Origin: Chloranthus sessilifolius
Lineage: Eukaryota; Streptophyta; Magnoliopsida; Chloranthales; Chloranthaceae
Assembly (NCBI GenBank): GCA_021018995.1
Contig: CM037584.1
Coordinates: 141,501,317-141,565,316 of the forward strand
Length of the DNA stretch: 64,000 nucleotides
Direction of reading: 5' to 3'
Shown: positions 11,128 to 21,536 of the stretch, one piece after another
Position numbering within the stretch: position 1 is the first letter of the stretch
Layout: each line of letters opens with the position of its first letter
The notes under the pieces: model-generated
The model's input: only the letters and a program-made list of their open reading frames with translations
Databases searched by the model: none
What the model was told of the DNA's origin: nothing
Program-made: the position numbers and the translations under genes

Positions 11128-11410
11128 ATCGATTGATCGTACTTAATGAAAAATAACCAATTCGATTCGGTACATAATCGATTGATCGATTTTAGAATCG
11201 ATTGATCGGATTTAATAAGACTTCATTCGATTTGGTTAGGAATTGATCAATTGGTTTTGGTATCAATTGATCGTAATTAATGTGGATAGGTAAAGCAATT
11301 TAGTCCAGAATCAATCGATCACAAATGAAGATTAATCGATTACAAGTATAAAGAAAATATGAAAATTGGTTTCGGTCTAGGATCGATCGATCACAAATAA
11401 TAGTCGATTG
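11128..11410. repeat. Cluster of ATCGATTGATCG-type dyads
   Basis: About nine copies or variants of CGATTGATCG (near 11130, 11180, 11205, 11245, 11268, 11313, 11333, 11385 and 11404), irregularly spaced by 20-70 bp, in otherwise AT-rich DNA. There is no coding signal. The core resembles the MULE arrays, but the flanks are unrelated. Confidence 0.65.
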
Positions 11411-11907
11411 ACCAATTTTGGTGTTTGGAAATAAATTAGGGTTTCAAAAATAAGACCCAAAACAAAAAAGAAAAATAATTAAAATAAAATCATAATTACG
11501 GTTAGCCATCTCATTCTTTTTAATATCAATATTTATGACAAAATATACGTGTTCGTTTTATTTAGCTCGTCAATATGCGATCAAACGTACCCTAAGCGAT
11601 GGGATCTAAGAAGAATAGAGGGGATTGATGGGTACCTGTTAAGTGGTGAAAAATACCACTTTTAACCCTTTAACCTGACCATTGATAGACCCATGAGCAC
11701 ACTAATAAGCTTTTGTCAAAAGCATTTTGTAGACAGCAATAAAAGAGGACATTAATGCAGAAAATCACTCAAGAATGCCCAAAAAGGGGCTATCTCTCAG
11801 CACAGAACAAACCCAGCAACAACACACTAGAGGGTAACACATCACTGGACCCTTGGAGAGCGTGGCTACAGCAGGGCAAGGTGAAGGAAGTGAAAATAGG
11901 CTGAAAA

Positions 11908-12442
11908 CGTCCTATTGATTGGTCACCTGAAGATTTCGATAGGAGCTGAAAGCAAAGAAAGGAAGAATTCGTGCAATTGAAGAGGTTTTCGATAGGATCT
12001 GAAGGCAGAAGAAGGATGAATTCGTGTGGATTGAGGAGTTCGATAGGATCCAAGAACTTATCGAGCAGCTGAAAGGAAGGAAGAAATCATCCTATCAAAA
12101 ACCTGCCTGAAGCGTCAAAGGAACCTATCTAATGGTTTCTTGAACCTATCGAGATGAAAATGCTGGAACATAACCTATCGAAGGGTGATTGAGCCTTTCG
12201 ATAAGACTGAAAGCAAACCTATCGAAATGGTGGAATGCAGAGTGGAACCTGTCGAAATGGTTCTCTAACCTATCGAAGAGCCCTTCCAACCTGTCGAATA
12301 CTCCAAGCCAAGGGCAGAGAATGTTGAAACTCTAAGAGAAGGCTCATCTTATCGGAACCTATCGAAAAGATTGGAGAACCTAGTGAAAGGACCAAGATGC
12401 TCTATTCCATCCTGTCGAAAGCTTCCTGAACCTATCGAAATC
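11908..12442. repeat. ACCTATCGAA / TTCGATAGG motif cluster in Athila LTR
   Basis: About 18 copies of CCTATCGA or its complement (variants CCTGTCGA, CCTTTCGA), in both orientations, spaced about 20-40 bp, just upstream of the TATA box. Confidence 0.85.
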
Positions 12443-12648
12443 GTGTGCAGAACTTCTCAAAAATTGAGCTGTGCACATGTTGTGATTAGTGACCTGCTAC
12501 ACGCAACCCGAGGCACTTGGTGATCGACACGACGGTTCCAGAAGATGCCTTAGGAAGCCCTAACCGACCCACGTACTCTAACAGAACTCTAACAAACTCT
12601 GACGACCTTCTAAAAGGGATTTTTGACGGGAAAAATAGAGGAGAAAGT

Positions 12649-12656
12649 TATATATA
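12649..12656 (+). promoter_or_regulatory. TATA box of Athila 5' LTR
   Basis: TATATATA followed by GGGACCCCC. The same site is kept in the 3' LTR near 48049. The motif cluster upstream and the distance from the LTR end fit a U3/R boundary here. Confidence 0.6.
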
Positions 12657-13789
12657 GGGACCCCCAATTGTCATTGGGAGGGGGATCGAGATCTGAGCAA
12701 AATTCTAGAGATTAGCACTTGTAGAGCAATTTCATTTCCCCTCCTTTATCCCAACAATGGTTGGCTAATTCCCCTGGAGTAGCAAGGAGAGAGGTTAGAT
12801 CTTTAATTGGGTAAGATTAAGATTGCTATTGTGGGTTCTCAGTTGCACAAACTACAGATCTAAGAGTGTTTTCATTGTAGAGTGACTTTAATGACAATGT
12901 AAATGCTATTTTTAATGCTTTAATTAGATCTAAAGTTCCTTTGGTTCCATTTGGTGATCGATCGGATTTGTGTAGAGGAGTTGTAGATTAGCTCACCCAC
13001 TTAACTGGTAGGCCTCTTGGATACCACCCGATCTCTCTGGATCTGATACTCCTGTGATTCCTTGAGTCTGTGACCTGGGAATTGTAGCATCTGTAGTGGT
13101 TTTAATTGCTCTGATTGATGTTCTAGCTCTGGAGGAGATCCCTAGGATGGTCTGTGACCATTAAAGTGGACATATCATAACCTTAAGATTAGCCTAAGCT
13201 CAGGCTCCAATTGGATTTGTCTATTGCAAATCCATGGATTCGATAAAGTCTATAGGATGGTTTGTGACCGTTAAAGTGGACAAATCATAGCCTTAATACC
13301 AGGTGGACCCTGTGATTTGGAGTGGAGCTTCTACCCACAGCTGTGCTTATAGCCAGCGAGGGAATTGTGTGCTCTGAACCTCTGTAGCATGATTAATTGA
13401 ATCTGATTTCAGTGAAGACCAATCTCTAAGCTGCTCTTCTCTATTTTCTACTTTTTACTCTCTTCCCCTGCAAGATCTAAGTTCCTAAACTCGATCTAAT
13501 TTAGTCTATGTTTAATTTTAGTGTAGTTTAAGTGACAATCCATTTTGAACCTCTCCCCTTCCTTTTAGCTAACTTAGCAATAGTTAGGGTGCCAAATCTA
13601 ATACAGATATGGAGATTTATCATATTTTAAAACTAACCTACCTGTGGACATTCCCTTATTCACCATTCTTTTAAAGCTTGCTATAATAGATCCTGAGTAC
13701 TTGCAGGTCTGTGTGAGTGTGTTCTGGTTAGTTGTATTGGTGATTTCAGACCCTCATTTGAGGGAAGGCAAACACACCCAACAAGTTTT

Positions 13790-13807
13790 TGGCACCGTTG
13801 CCAGGGA
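13790..13807 (+). other. Athila primer-binding site
   Basis: TGGCACCGTTGCCAGGGA, six bases after the LTR. It matches the tRNA-Asp-type PBS (TGGCGCCGTTGCCGGGGA) typical of Athila, with two transitions. Confidence 0.85.
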
Positions 13808-14062
13808 GGCATGTTTAGAAATTGATAGATCTAAGTTTTGATCATAGATATGTAGTTTTTGTTTGATTTTACTAACTGCATTTGTAAATTGTGTTTTTTT
13901 TTCTCCAGTGTTTTGTGTGCATTTCATCAGATCTAAGGCTACCAGTGAGAGGAGAATCGTGCTAGAGACTGCTCTGTAGTTTGCATCCCTCTACTCCCCT
14001 GTTATTTTTCAGATATGTTGATAATTTTTGTTAAAATAGTTAGAAAATTTGGTTGATTCTGC

Positions 14063-14439
14063 TTGTTGTGTCGAAAATCTGTTTTGCATTTAGATTTTGA
14101 GTGTTGTATGTTTGGTAGGAGAACTTTGCAACCTCAGATTATTCCACTAAATCCAGAGGTTGAAAGACTTCTCAGATCCAGACCAACTACACCTACATCT
14201 GTTGCATTTGATCTTGTAGAAATGGGTGAGCAACAGCAGCCAAGAACCCTTAAGGAGTTTAATGCACCAGGGGTCTATAATTTCCCCTTCTCCATTCAAT
14301 TCCCAGCTGCTCAGGGAAACTCTGAGATAGAATCATCCATCATTCAAATGTTGCCCTCATTTCATGGCCTAACCAAAGAAGACCCCTACAAGCACATTGA
14401 TGAGTTCTTAGGACTGTGCACTACATTTAATATCATAGG
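14063..14439 (+). pseudogene. Athila gag, N-terminal part (split by insertion)
   Basis: Start of the capsid polyprotein. It includes the conserved segment MLPSFHGLTKEDPYKHIDEF (about 14347-14406) that opens the retrotransposon gag fold. An ATG at 14108 is as likely a start as 14063. The frame is interrupted after the codons for IIG at 14439/14440 by the Tat-like element; what follows (RPWILSMPSR) is Tat LTR sequence and not gag. The gag frame resumes at 38833. Confidence 0.82.
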
Positions 14440-15134
14440 TGTGCGACCATGGATCCTCTCGATGCCGTCGCGGCGATGCGCTCGCTTTTAATAAAATGTA
14501 GAGTCGCCACCCGGAGCTTTTGGTGACCCGGGAAACCTTCAAATCAATATTTTGAGCACCGAAGTGCTAAATATGACTCTGATTTACTGGTCTTTGCCAA
14601 AGGCTCTAGGGTAGGGGCTTCGGTTATCGATTGGGAAGGGTTTAGGCACCCGATCAACCCGCATGTAGCGGTCTCTATCTATGGCCAAAAAGAAGAATAA
14701 AAGGGCGGAGTTTCCCCTTGCCCGAAGGCGATATGGTCCTATCAAGCTTTGAGCCAAACCAAAATTTTGGCGGCGTAACAGCTTGAATCCTTGGACGGAG
14801 GAAGCACCAAGAAGGTAGAGGAAGAGAGGGGTGAGCCGGAGCTCACGGGCCCTTGTTGCACCGTAGACGACCGTCGCTTTAACGTGCTTCTGATGGCTCA
14901 AATGGTATTGAAATGGACTCTAATGCAAAGATTTGATAGATAGGGAGGGTAGAGTGAAGCTAGGGAATAAATTTTGTCTAAAAGAAGGTGATCTAATGGT
15001 TGAAATGGAGTGGAATAGGTGATCTAAGATTGCTGGAATTCTGGAAAATAAATGGCATTTTCTCTCACTAGGACTCTCCCTCTCTCTTAAGCTCTCTAAT
15101 CAACCAAATTTTCAACCCTTTGGGAAGAGGGGGA

Positions 15135-15154
15135 CCTCTCTATTTATAGAGAGG
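15135..15154 (-). promoter_or_regulatory. TATA box in Tat1 3' LTR
   Basis: TATAAATA on the minus strand, embedded in a self-complementary CCTCTC...GAGAGG context. The same site occurs at 37963-37970 in the 5' LTR and 50792-50799 in Tat2. Confidence 0.6.
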
Positions 15155-15430
15155 GGGGGAGGTTAAGGGATTACTTAAGAGCTAATTGGTTTAGCAATTA
15201 GGTAATCCCCCATCTAAGGTTTTCTAGGTTTTCAAGGTCTTAGGGTTTTGGGGAATTGATTTTAATGGCGGATGATGGGGTGAGACCATGAGTGACTTAA
15301 GGGTTGCCCATAAGCTCAAAGGGGGTGCAACCAACCTCAAGACACCCACCCCAACAAAGGGGATGGTCAAAGGGTCAAACTAGATGAAGGAAATTCGAGC
15401 AACTGATGACAGTTACTGTAGCTAAGCTGG

Positions 15431-15645
15431 GTGTATATATTATATACACGTAGTTTAGGAACAGTAAATTTCACCAAGAACAGGGGAGCTTTGGGAAGAT
15501 GAAACTCGTGGTGGGTCCCACCTATACGGGGCGTATATATTATATACGCCCGACCAAATTTTCCCTAAAAAAGGCAGGCGTATATAATATACACGCCTGA
15601 CTAATCTGGGGCCAAATTGGCTGGGCGTATGTAATATACACGCCT
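15431..15645. repeat. Palindrome array in Tat1 3' LTR
   Basis: Four dyads: 15431-15449 (arms GTGTATATA/TATATACAC), 15529-15551 (arms GGGCGTATATA/TATATACGCCC, single-base centre), 15576-15598 and 15623-15645. The last three start exactly 47 bp apart, with an A-rich spacer beginning GACCAAATT or GACTAATCT. Confidence 0.93.
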
Positions 15646-16032
15646 AAGTAAAAGTTTTATGATTTTATGTGAAACTTCAATTGGCCATAACATTTGAACC
15701 GTAGCTCCAAATTGGGTGATCTTTGGCTTGTTGGAAAGCTAGAGAAGTTAACTTTCTAATGGTATATGGCTCATCCTTGGTAATGGTCTGTGTGGAATTC
15801 TATAACTCTCGTCCCATCAACTGCTCGGGAGGGTTCAAGTTAGGTATGGGAAGGGAATCTAGGGTTTAGGGGTGATCTATAAGGGTTGGGGGAATGGTTC
15901 TAATGGGTTTAGGGTGATTCCTAGAGGTCTGGATAGATTTCCAAGGGTTCAAGGGTGCCATCGGAAGCATAGGAGTACATCTTTCCCGAAGTATAGATTG
16001 ATCGGGCCTTGGGCCGAATTTGGGTGTCTACA

Positions 16033-16047
16033 GATGCCCCTCTTTGG
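16033..16047 (-). other. Tat1 polypurine tract
   Basis: On the minus strand CCAAAGAGGGGCATC abuts the 3' LTR start. The same tract abuts the Tat2 LTR at 51596-51610. Confidence 0.8.
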
Positions 16048-18789
16048 TATTCGATCACTAATGATCGGATGCCAAAGACAAGAGACACCCGAAGAGGTCC
16101 AAGGCACGTTTGATGGGTCCGCCTGATTCAACTCAATTCTCAAACATTCATGGTGGTGGTGAGTGTACGTAAGCTCTCTCATTTCGGGATATCGTCCGTA
16201 CCTCAAAGCTAACAGTCCCCAAGCGCATTGAGATATTACTGGGCATAACTGCGATGATCATAAAAAGTGTAAGCCCGCTAGCCGGGATATCGTCCACTTA
16301 CTGAGGGAAATTATAGATTTGTGATGTTGAGTATTAATCTGAACCAGACAGCCCCATGAAACGGGATGATCGATCTATGCTTCGAAATTCATGCGAAGCA
16401 CACAAAGCGAAGGCCTTCAAACTGTGTCCAATCCTATGAGATATTGATAGCTCCATTGGATTGGCCACGGGTGCCCTTACCTAGGTAAGGCTCGGAGTTT
16501 CTGGGCGAACCCATCAACCTAGAGGTTGCTTTAGCATGATTTACCCGAGTGGAGCGAATATTGATGTCGCAACACTTCTTGGGAATGCATGCCCATTTTC
16601 TGAGTAATTTTTTTTTATGTTATTTTCTAAATTTTCTTTTGTTTCGAGGCCTCTAAGCAAAGCTCAAGGACCTCTGACAACTCTATTCTTGCACAACTCT
16701 TTAAGTGGATCAAATGTCAATTGATACGCTTTAAGAATGCGTGCGCTCTGCCAGGGATAGGTGCACCTTGGGGATGTGCTCGTTTTGGTGGCGAGGTGCT
16801 CCTGATTCACATAAATCGGAATGCCCTAACTCAAGACAAAGCTAAAAAGATCGGGCTAGAACCAAACATCCCTCGAAAGCGATGGCCAATTCTAGCCTCC
16901 GTCTCTAATGACATCACATCTTACTAACTATGCACAGACAGCCACCCATCAGGGGCGATAAGCAGCAAATAGGCGCGAATGGAAGCCTCGACCCTAAGGT
17001 ACAATTTACGAGGGCAAACGACCATCCTGCTGATATCCAGACGCAAGTGCGTACATTCAACAGGGACACCGTGCCTATACAGGCTTTAAGCCAGTGTAAA
17101 AGAAAATAAAAGGGAATGAGCCCTTTGGTCTGTATGTTTGCACATAGTTTGTTTGGTTGTATTTTTTTGGTGAATTTCAAGCTGACGTAGGCTTCGATGG
17201 TCTGAAGTCGGGGGCACTCTTGGTCAACATAGATCCGAAGGGGGATGATCAGAGCGAATGCTTGGAAGGTGGGGTCAACCTACTCAGGATTTTTACTAAG
17301 CAGCAATAGGTTGTTATTTCTTCTCCCCTCTTTTTTTTTTTTTTTTTTTTTAATGTCAGGTTGAGACTCTGGGGATGCTCAAACTGCCTTTATTTCTGCA
17401 CGTATCCTTAGGCGAATTAACTTGCCATGTTGATATATCTTAGGGACCTGTGCATTCCGGTGATGGGTCCTTGGTTTGCCTGCTGGATAAGGCCTCAACC
17501 TCTGCTGGGGGAGATCTGGGGCTAAGTGTATGTTCCCAGGAGTGACCGGTGATGAATGAAATTCATTTACCTGCCAGATCAGGTACTGACTCCTGGGGAT
17601 GTGTGGTCTTGGTCTTTAAACAAATGAGACCCAAGTATCTGCTTTGAAAAGTGGGTTCCTAATGACCGGGGATAAACATGACCAGTATTTTGCCTGTCGG
17701 ATCAGGCGTGAGGTGTCCCTGCGTAAAACAGGGTTCGAGAATTTTTGGGTGAACCCGATCATCCCGAATTGATTTAACACGGCTCTCGGAGTGGGGCAAA
17801 CAGGTGTTGCAACGCTCTTTTTGAGAACTAGTGTCACTTTCAGCATTTTCTCTTTTTTTTTTTTTTTTTTTTTTGTTTTTCACTTTTTTTTGATTTTGTG
17901 GGTACATTAAGTGGGCGCCTACAGATCTAGATCCGTTTATTGTAGCAAGGTCCCTTTGGGCCAATCGATGGGAACTCGAAGGGCCATTTGGGGATGCGTG
18001 CACCCTTGCCCGATGATACGTGGGCCTCTAAGGGGGGGGGCTGGACCGGGGTCTATAGCATACAAGGGGGGTCCGTCGGGCCTCAAAATTGAAAATGGCC
18101 GGGTAGTTAAAAAAACTACCATTTCTGGTCGGGCGTATATATTATATACGCCTGACCAAAATCTGGGAAAATGGCGCGCCTATATTATATACTGTCTAAA
18201 AATCGGCGTTACAAACCGCCTGAGCTCGAGTACAAAGGGCCCCCTTTTGATTCTCTCTCTCTCCTTCCTTCTTGAGTTCGGACAGCCCGTAAGGGTTTTT
18301 GCCTTGATTCACTTTTGAGTTCTATTATGGCATTGAGTGGATTGAAAGACGCTTATCCTCCGCCGATATTCGTTTTTTTCTCTCATTGGAGGTAATCATT
18401 ACCTTTCCTTCATTTTTCTTTTGAAAATTTGATGATATTGCCTCTCTCCCCCTTTTTTTATTTTTTATTTTTTATTTTTTTATTTTTTTATTTTTTTATT
18501 TTTTTATTTTTTATATGATGAAATGCTTTGTGATGCCTATATTTCCTTTTCTCTTTTTTTTTTTGTTGTTTTTTCCCCTTTTTTTTGAAATATTTGATTC
18601 CTTAGGCCTATTTTCCATCCATCATTCACTTATCTTGTTTTTCTTTCTCTTTTTCGTTTTTGATGGATTAGTGCATTTTATTTGATGGATTGGTGCCTCT
18701 TTTTTTTTTTGGGATTAGCGCATACATATATTAGTATACGTATATATGTATATATTATTATTTATTATTATTATTTTTTTTTTGTTTTT
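16048..18789. other. Tat1 3' region, no gene
   Basis: Non-coding tail between the antisense gene and the polypurine tract. It contains poly-T runs (17331-17352, 17852-17874), a T5-7A repeat (18436-18520) and two more dyads at 18131-18153 and 18173-18195. The ORFs here show no family resemblance. Confidence 0.5.
18131..18195. repeat. Two palindromes in Tat1 tail
   Basis: The first (18131-18153) has arms GGGCGTATATA/TATATACGCCT; the second (18173-18195) is degraded. Flanks (GGTC before, GACCAAA after) match the LTR copies. Confidence 0.85.
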
Positions 18790-19286
18790 TTTTTGTGGAT
18801 TAGTATGCACACACACACATTTTTTTGCTTGTTGATGGGTTAGTACATTTATACACACACATTTTTTTTGTTTTGGATTAATATGCACACACACATTTTT
18901 TTGTTAATGGGTCAGTACACACATTTTGTTTTTGTTTTTTTTTTGGATTGGTACACGCATTTTTTTTTTAGGTTAGTACACACACATCTTTTTTGGAATA
19001 GTATACACACACATCTTTTTTTTTTTTGGGTTAGTACACAGACACATCTCTTTGGATTAGTACACACACACACATCTCTCTTTTTTTTTTTTTTTGGATT
19101 AGTACACACACACACATCTCTTTTTTTTGGATTAGTACCCACACACACATCTTTTTTTTTTTTTGGATTAATATACTTGCACACACATCTCACTCTTTTT
19201 TTTGGATTAGTACACTCGCACACACATCTCTCTCTTTTTTTGGATTAGTACACACACGCACATCTCTCTCTTTTCGGATTAGTACA
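18790..19286. repeat. T-run / GGATTAGTACACACAC minisatellite
   Basis: About 14 units, each a poly-T run, then GGATTAGTA, then a CA run ending CATCTC; unit length 30-40 bp. The array resumes at 21107-21200 after the solo LTR. Long ORFs on both strands here are artefacts of the repeat. Confidence 0.88.
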
Positions 19287-19670
19287 TGATGAGTACTGAA
19301 AAATGAGGATATTTCACCCCTAAATACCTATATTTAGCTATCCGATGAAGGCTATCTGACGAGATTAATTAGATTTGAAGTGTTTCAGGTAAATACAAGC
19401 CAAGTATAGAAAACAGTCCAAGAATTCTGAATATAATGCCAAAACACTGCAACTTTGGGTAATCGAGAACTTGGTGCGACTTGCGGCTAAATTTGGACCT
19501 TCAAAACGGCCGAATTACAAAATTCTCAAAACATGAAAGTTGTAGCTCTTTTCGTCAGCTTTCCAACGGTGCAAGAATCGTCTCAATCCGAGTTTGGAAT
19601 AAAAAGTTATGGCCACAATACCAAAGCAGTGTTTGAACCAAGAAGAAGTGCTGAATTTCACGGATTTCTG

Positions 19671-19806
19671 GGGTCGATGCATCGACCCTACAGGTCGATT
19701 AATCGAGCCAGAGTCAGAGTCTGACACGAAACTGACACTGGAAACCTAATTTTTGGGACTTTTTGGCGGCTCGATGCATCGACCCTCCCTGGTCGATTAA
19801 TCGACC
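19671..19806. repeat. Two pairs of GGTCGAT palindromes in the solo LTR
   Basis: GGGTCGATGCATCGACCC at 19671-19688 and GGTCGATTAATCGA(G)CC at 19693-19709. The pair is repeated at 19768-19785 and 19791-19806. Each is a perfect or one-mismatch palindrome. Confidence 0.9.
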
Positions 19807-20339
19807 CAAAAATACTGGCTTGGGAGACTCCCGCGAGGAGAGTCTATTTAAAGCGACTCAAGCACTTCGGGAAAAGGAGAATTAGAGTAGATTAAGTAGG
19901 AATTAATTAGATAGAGTTTTTTAGAGAGTTTTAGTTTTTAGTGTTCTTAGTTTTTAGCCATTATTTTTCATAGTTAGACATAGAAATAGGGTAAGTTTTA
20001 TTATTTCTTTTGAGAGCTTTGTTCCCTTTAATTTTTCAGTACTCATTCCTAAATTTTGTTCAAAGTTTATTTCTGCATTAATTTCGTTTCTGAAGATCAT
20101 CATACGTGTGGATCAACGTAATTTATTTTGAAGTTTGAGGTAATTTTAATTAATGTTATTTTCCCGTCTTTATTTATTTATGTCATTTACTTACAATATG
20201 TGTGGCTAAATTTATAGGGATGGGGATCTAATGATTCCCATCCGAGGGATGTACTTTTAATAATATAAATTTAGGATTAAAATATGAGATTTTACTTTAT
20301 GGTTGTTGTGCTATCATGAACGGATGAAATCCCCGCCAC

Positions 20340-20670
20340 TAACCGGGATCGCGTGTGCCGAGCCATGCCCGGGATCTCAGATCTGTGACAGTAATTTTAC
20401 CCAATCATTGTTATGGTCTTTTTGCTTTCATCGTGTGAATCTAATTACGATTATGTTCTGGGATCGAGTGTGCCGAGCCATGCCCTGGATCTTGGTTCTG
20501 TAATGGTAATTTTATCTTAAATAATCCCTAATCTGAATAAAGTGTGCCGAGCCATGCCCTTGATTTCAGATTTATAAGTGATATTCTTGTTGGAATTTTC
20601 ACCCACTTTGGGGATGACTTTTATTTGAACCTGAGATCATGTGTGCCTAGCCATGCCCTTGATCCCAGAT
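20340..20670 (+). repeat. GTGTGCCGAGCCATGCCC repeats in the solo LTR
   Basis: Four copies at about 20349, 20467, 20539 and 20640. Each is preceded by GATC-type sequence and followed by a GGATCT/CAGATCT variant. Spacing of 70-120 bp is irregular. Confidence 0.8.
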
Positions 20671-21250
20671 CTATATATGAAAATCATCTAAGTCCTGATT
20701 GCAGGGATGCAACGTGGAACCTATTAGGGTGTTGACCATTGATCTTCCATAAAAGATGTTTGTTACCAATGAAATATCTCATAATTTAATCCTTAGATTT
20801 ATATTATAGGAAGAACGGACCAAAGATGGGAGGATTTAGTATCTTCATCTTTATCATCATCTTCACTTTTATTTTTGAATTATCAATTGAATTTTAGTTT
20901 GTAGTCATTAATTACCATCTCACCAACCGCTTAAATCATAAAACTGGTAGAATACTGTTAGATCTTCATAGATTTCTAGAATTGCTTGTCTCTTTTAGAT
21001 GTTTCAACATTAATCCTCGTGGGAACGATCTCGTACTCCGCACCCACTATATACAAACCGATTCGTGCACTTGCGAGTAAAACATTACATTAAAAATATC
21101 ACATCAATACACATACACACATGGTTTTTTTTTGCTATTTTTTTGAGATTTCTTACTTTTTTTTCTTTGGATTAGTGCATATATATATTTTTTTGCTTTT
21201 TTTCCTTGTTGGCACCCCTCTCATATGCCGATGCGTCTCATATTTTCAGG

Positions 21251-21422
21251 ATGTCTGGTGACAAAGGGCATGATCAGCAAGAAGGGTCGGAGATGGCCTA
21301 TGGCCCTTGTGGGGAACAGTTCATTGTGTCTCGGTCTTTCTAGATGAAATGCAAGGCGAGGCGCCTACCTCTCCCTCACTCGCCATCACACCCACATGTC
21401 CAACTTTGGGATCGTCGGTCAG
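21251..21422 (+). pseudogene. Antisense ORF of Tat1, first exon
   Basis: An ATG at 21251 opens a frame ending at a CAG/GTAAAC donor (21423). It has an in-frame TAG after SRSF and ends LWDRRSG, typical of the leader preceding the plant mobile domain in Tat antisense ORFs. The matching acceptor is not clear; the expected position reads GCAC where GCAG would serve. Confidence 0.5.
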
Positions 21423-21536
21423 GTAAACAGATGAGCCCCCCCCTCTTTTCTGCTTTTGTTTTCCTTTGATGTCTTCATTATATCACCTTGCCCCTATCTG
21501 ATTGATGCCTTCTGTTTGCAACCCCTGCCGCACATT

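Larger units (their letters stand above)
11637..13783 (+). repeat. Athila 5' LTR
   Basis: Runs from TGTTAAGTGG to CCCAACA, 2147 bp. It contains a TCGATAGG-type motif cluster (11908-12442), a TATA box near 12649 and a downstream T/C-rich leader. It pairs with 47055-49180 over its whole length with scattered substitutions. Confidence 0.93.
14440..16032 (-). repeat. Tat1 3' LTR
   Basis: On the minus strand it starts TGTAGACACCC (16032) and ends CGCACA (14440). It carries four TATA-rich palindromes between 15431 and 15645 and a TATA box near 15140. The 105-codon ORF inside it is also present in the other LTR and is not counted as a gene. Confidence 0.92.
19287..21106 (+). mobile_element. Solo LTR of a gypsy-type element
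   Basis: An 1820-bp segment with matching ends TGATG...CATCA, splitting the T-rich minisatellite. Flanks are GTACA (19282-19286) and ATACA (21107-21111), a 5-bp duplication with one mismatch. It contains no ORF. Inside are palindromes around 19671-19806 and four copies of a GCCGAGCCATGCCC-type motif. Formed presumably by LTR-LTR recombination after insertion. Confidence 0.8.

Noticed and set aside
9169..11636. Complete LTR element starting TGTTACGACCCG
   Set aside because: No second LTR, PBS, polypurine tract or target duplication could be found in the window.
13790..13807. tRNA gene fragments at the three PBS sites
   Set aside because: Only 13-18 bases match, each exactly inside an LTR border; these are primer sites and not genes.
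14584..14901. 105-codon minus-strand ORF, also at 37406-37723
   Set aside because: Both lie at the same place in the two LTRs of Tat1, so duplication is expected, and the sequence shows no protein family. Tat2's LTR does not keep it.
18868..19248. Long ORFs on both strands in the T/CA repeat
   Set aside because: Translation is purely repeat-derived (His/Thr/Leu/Phe or Cys/Val runs).
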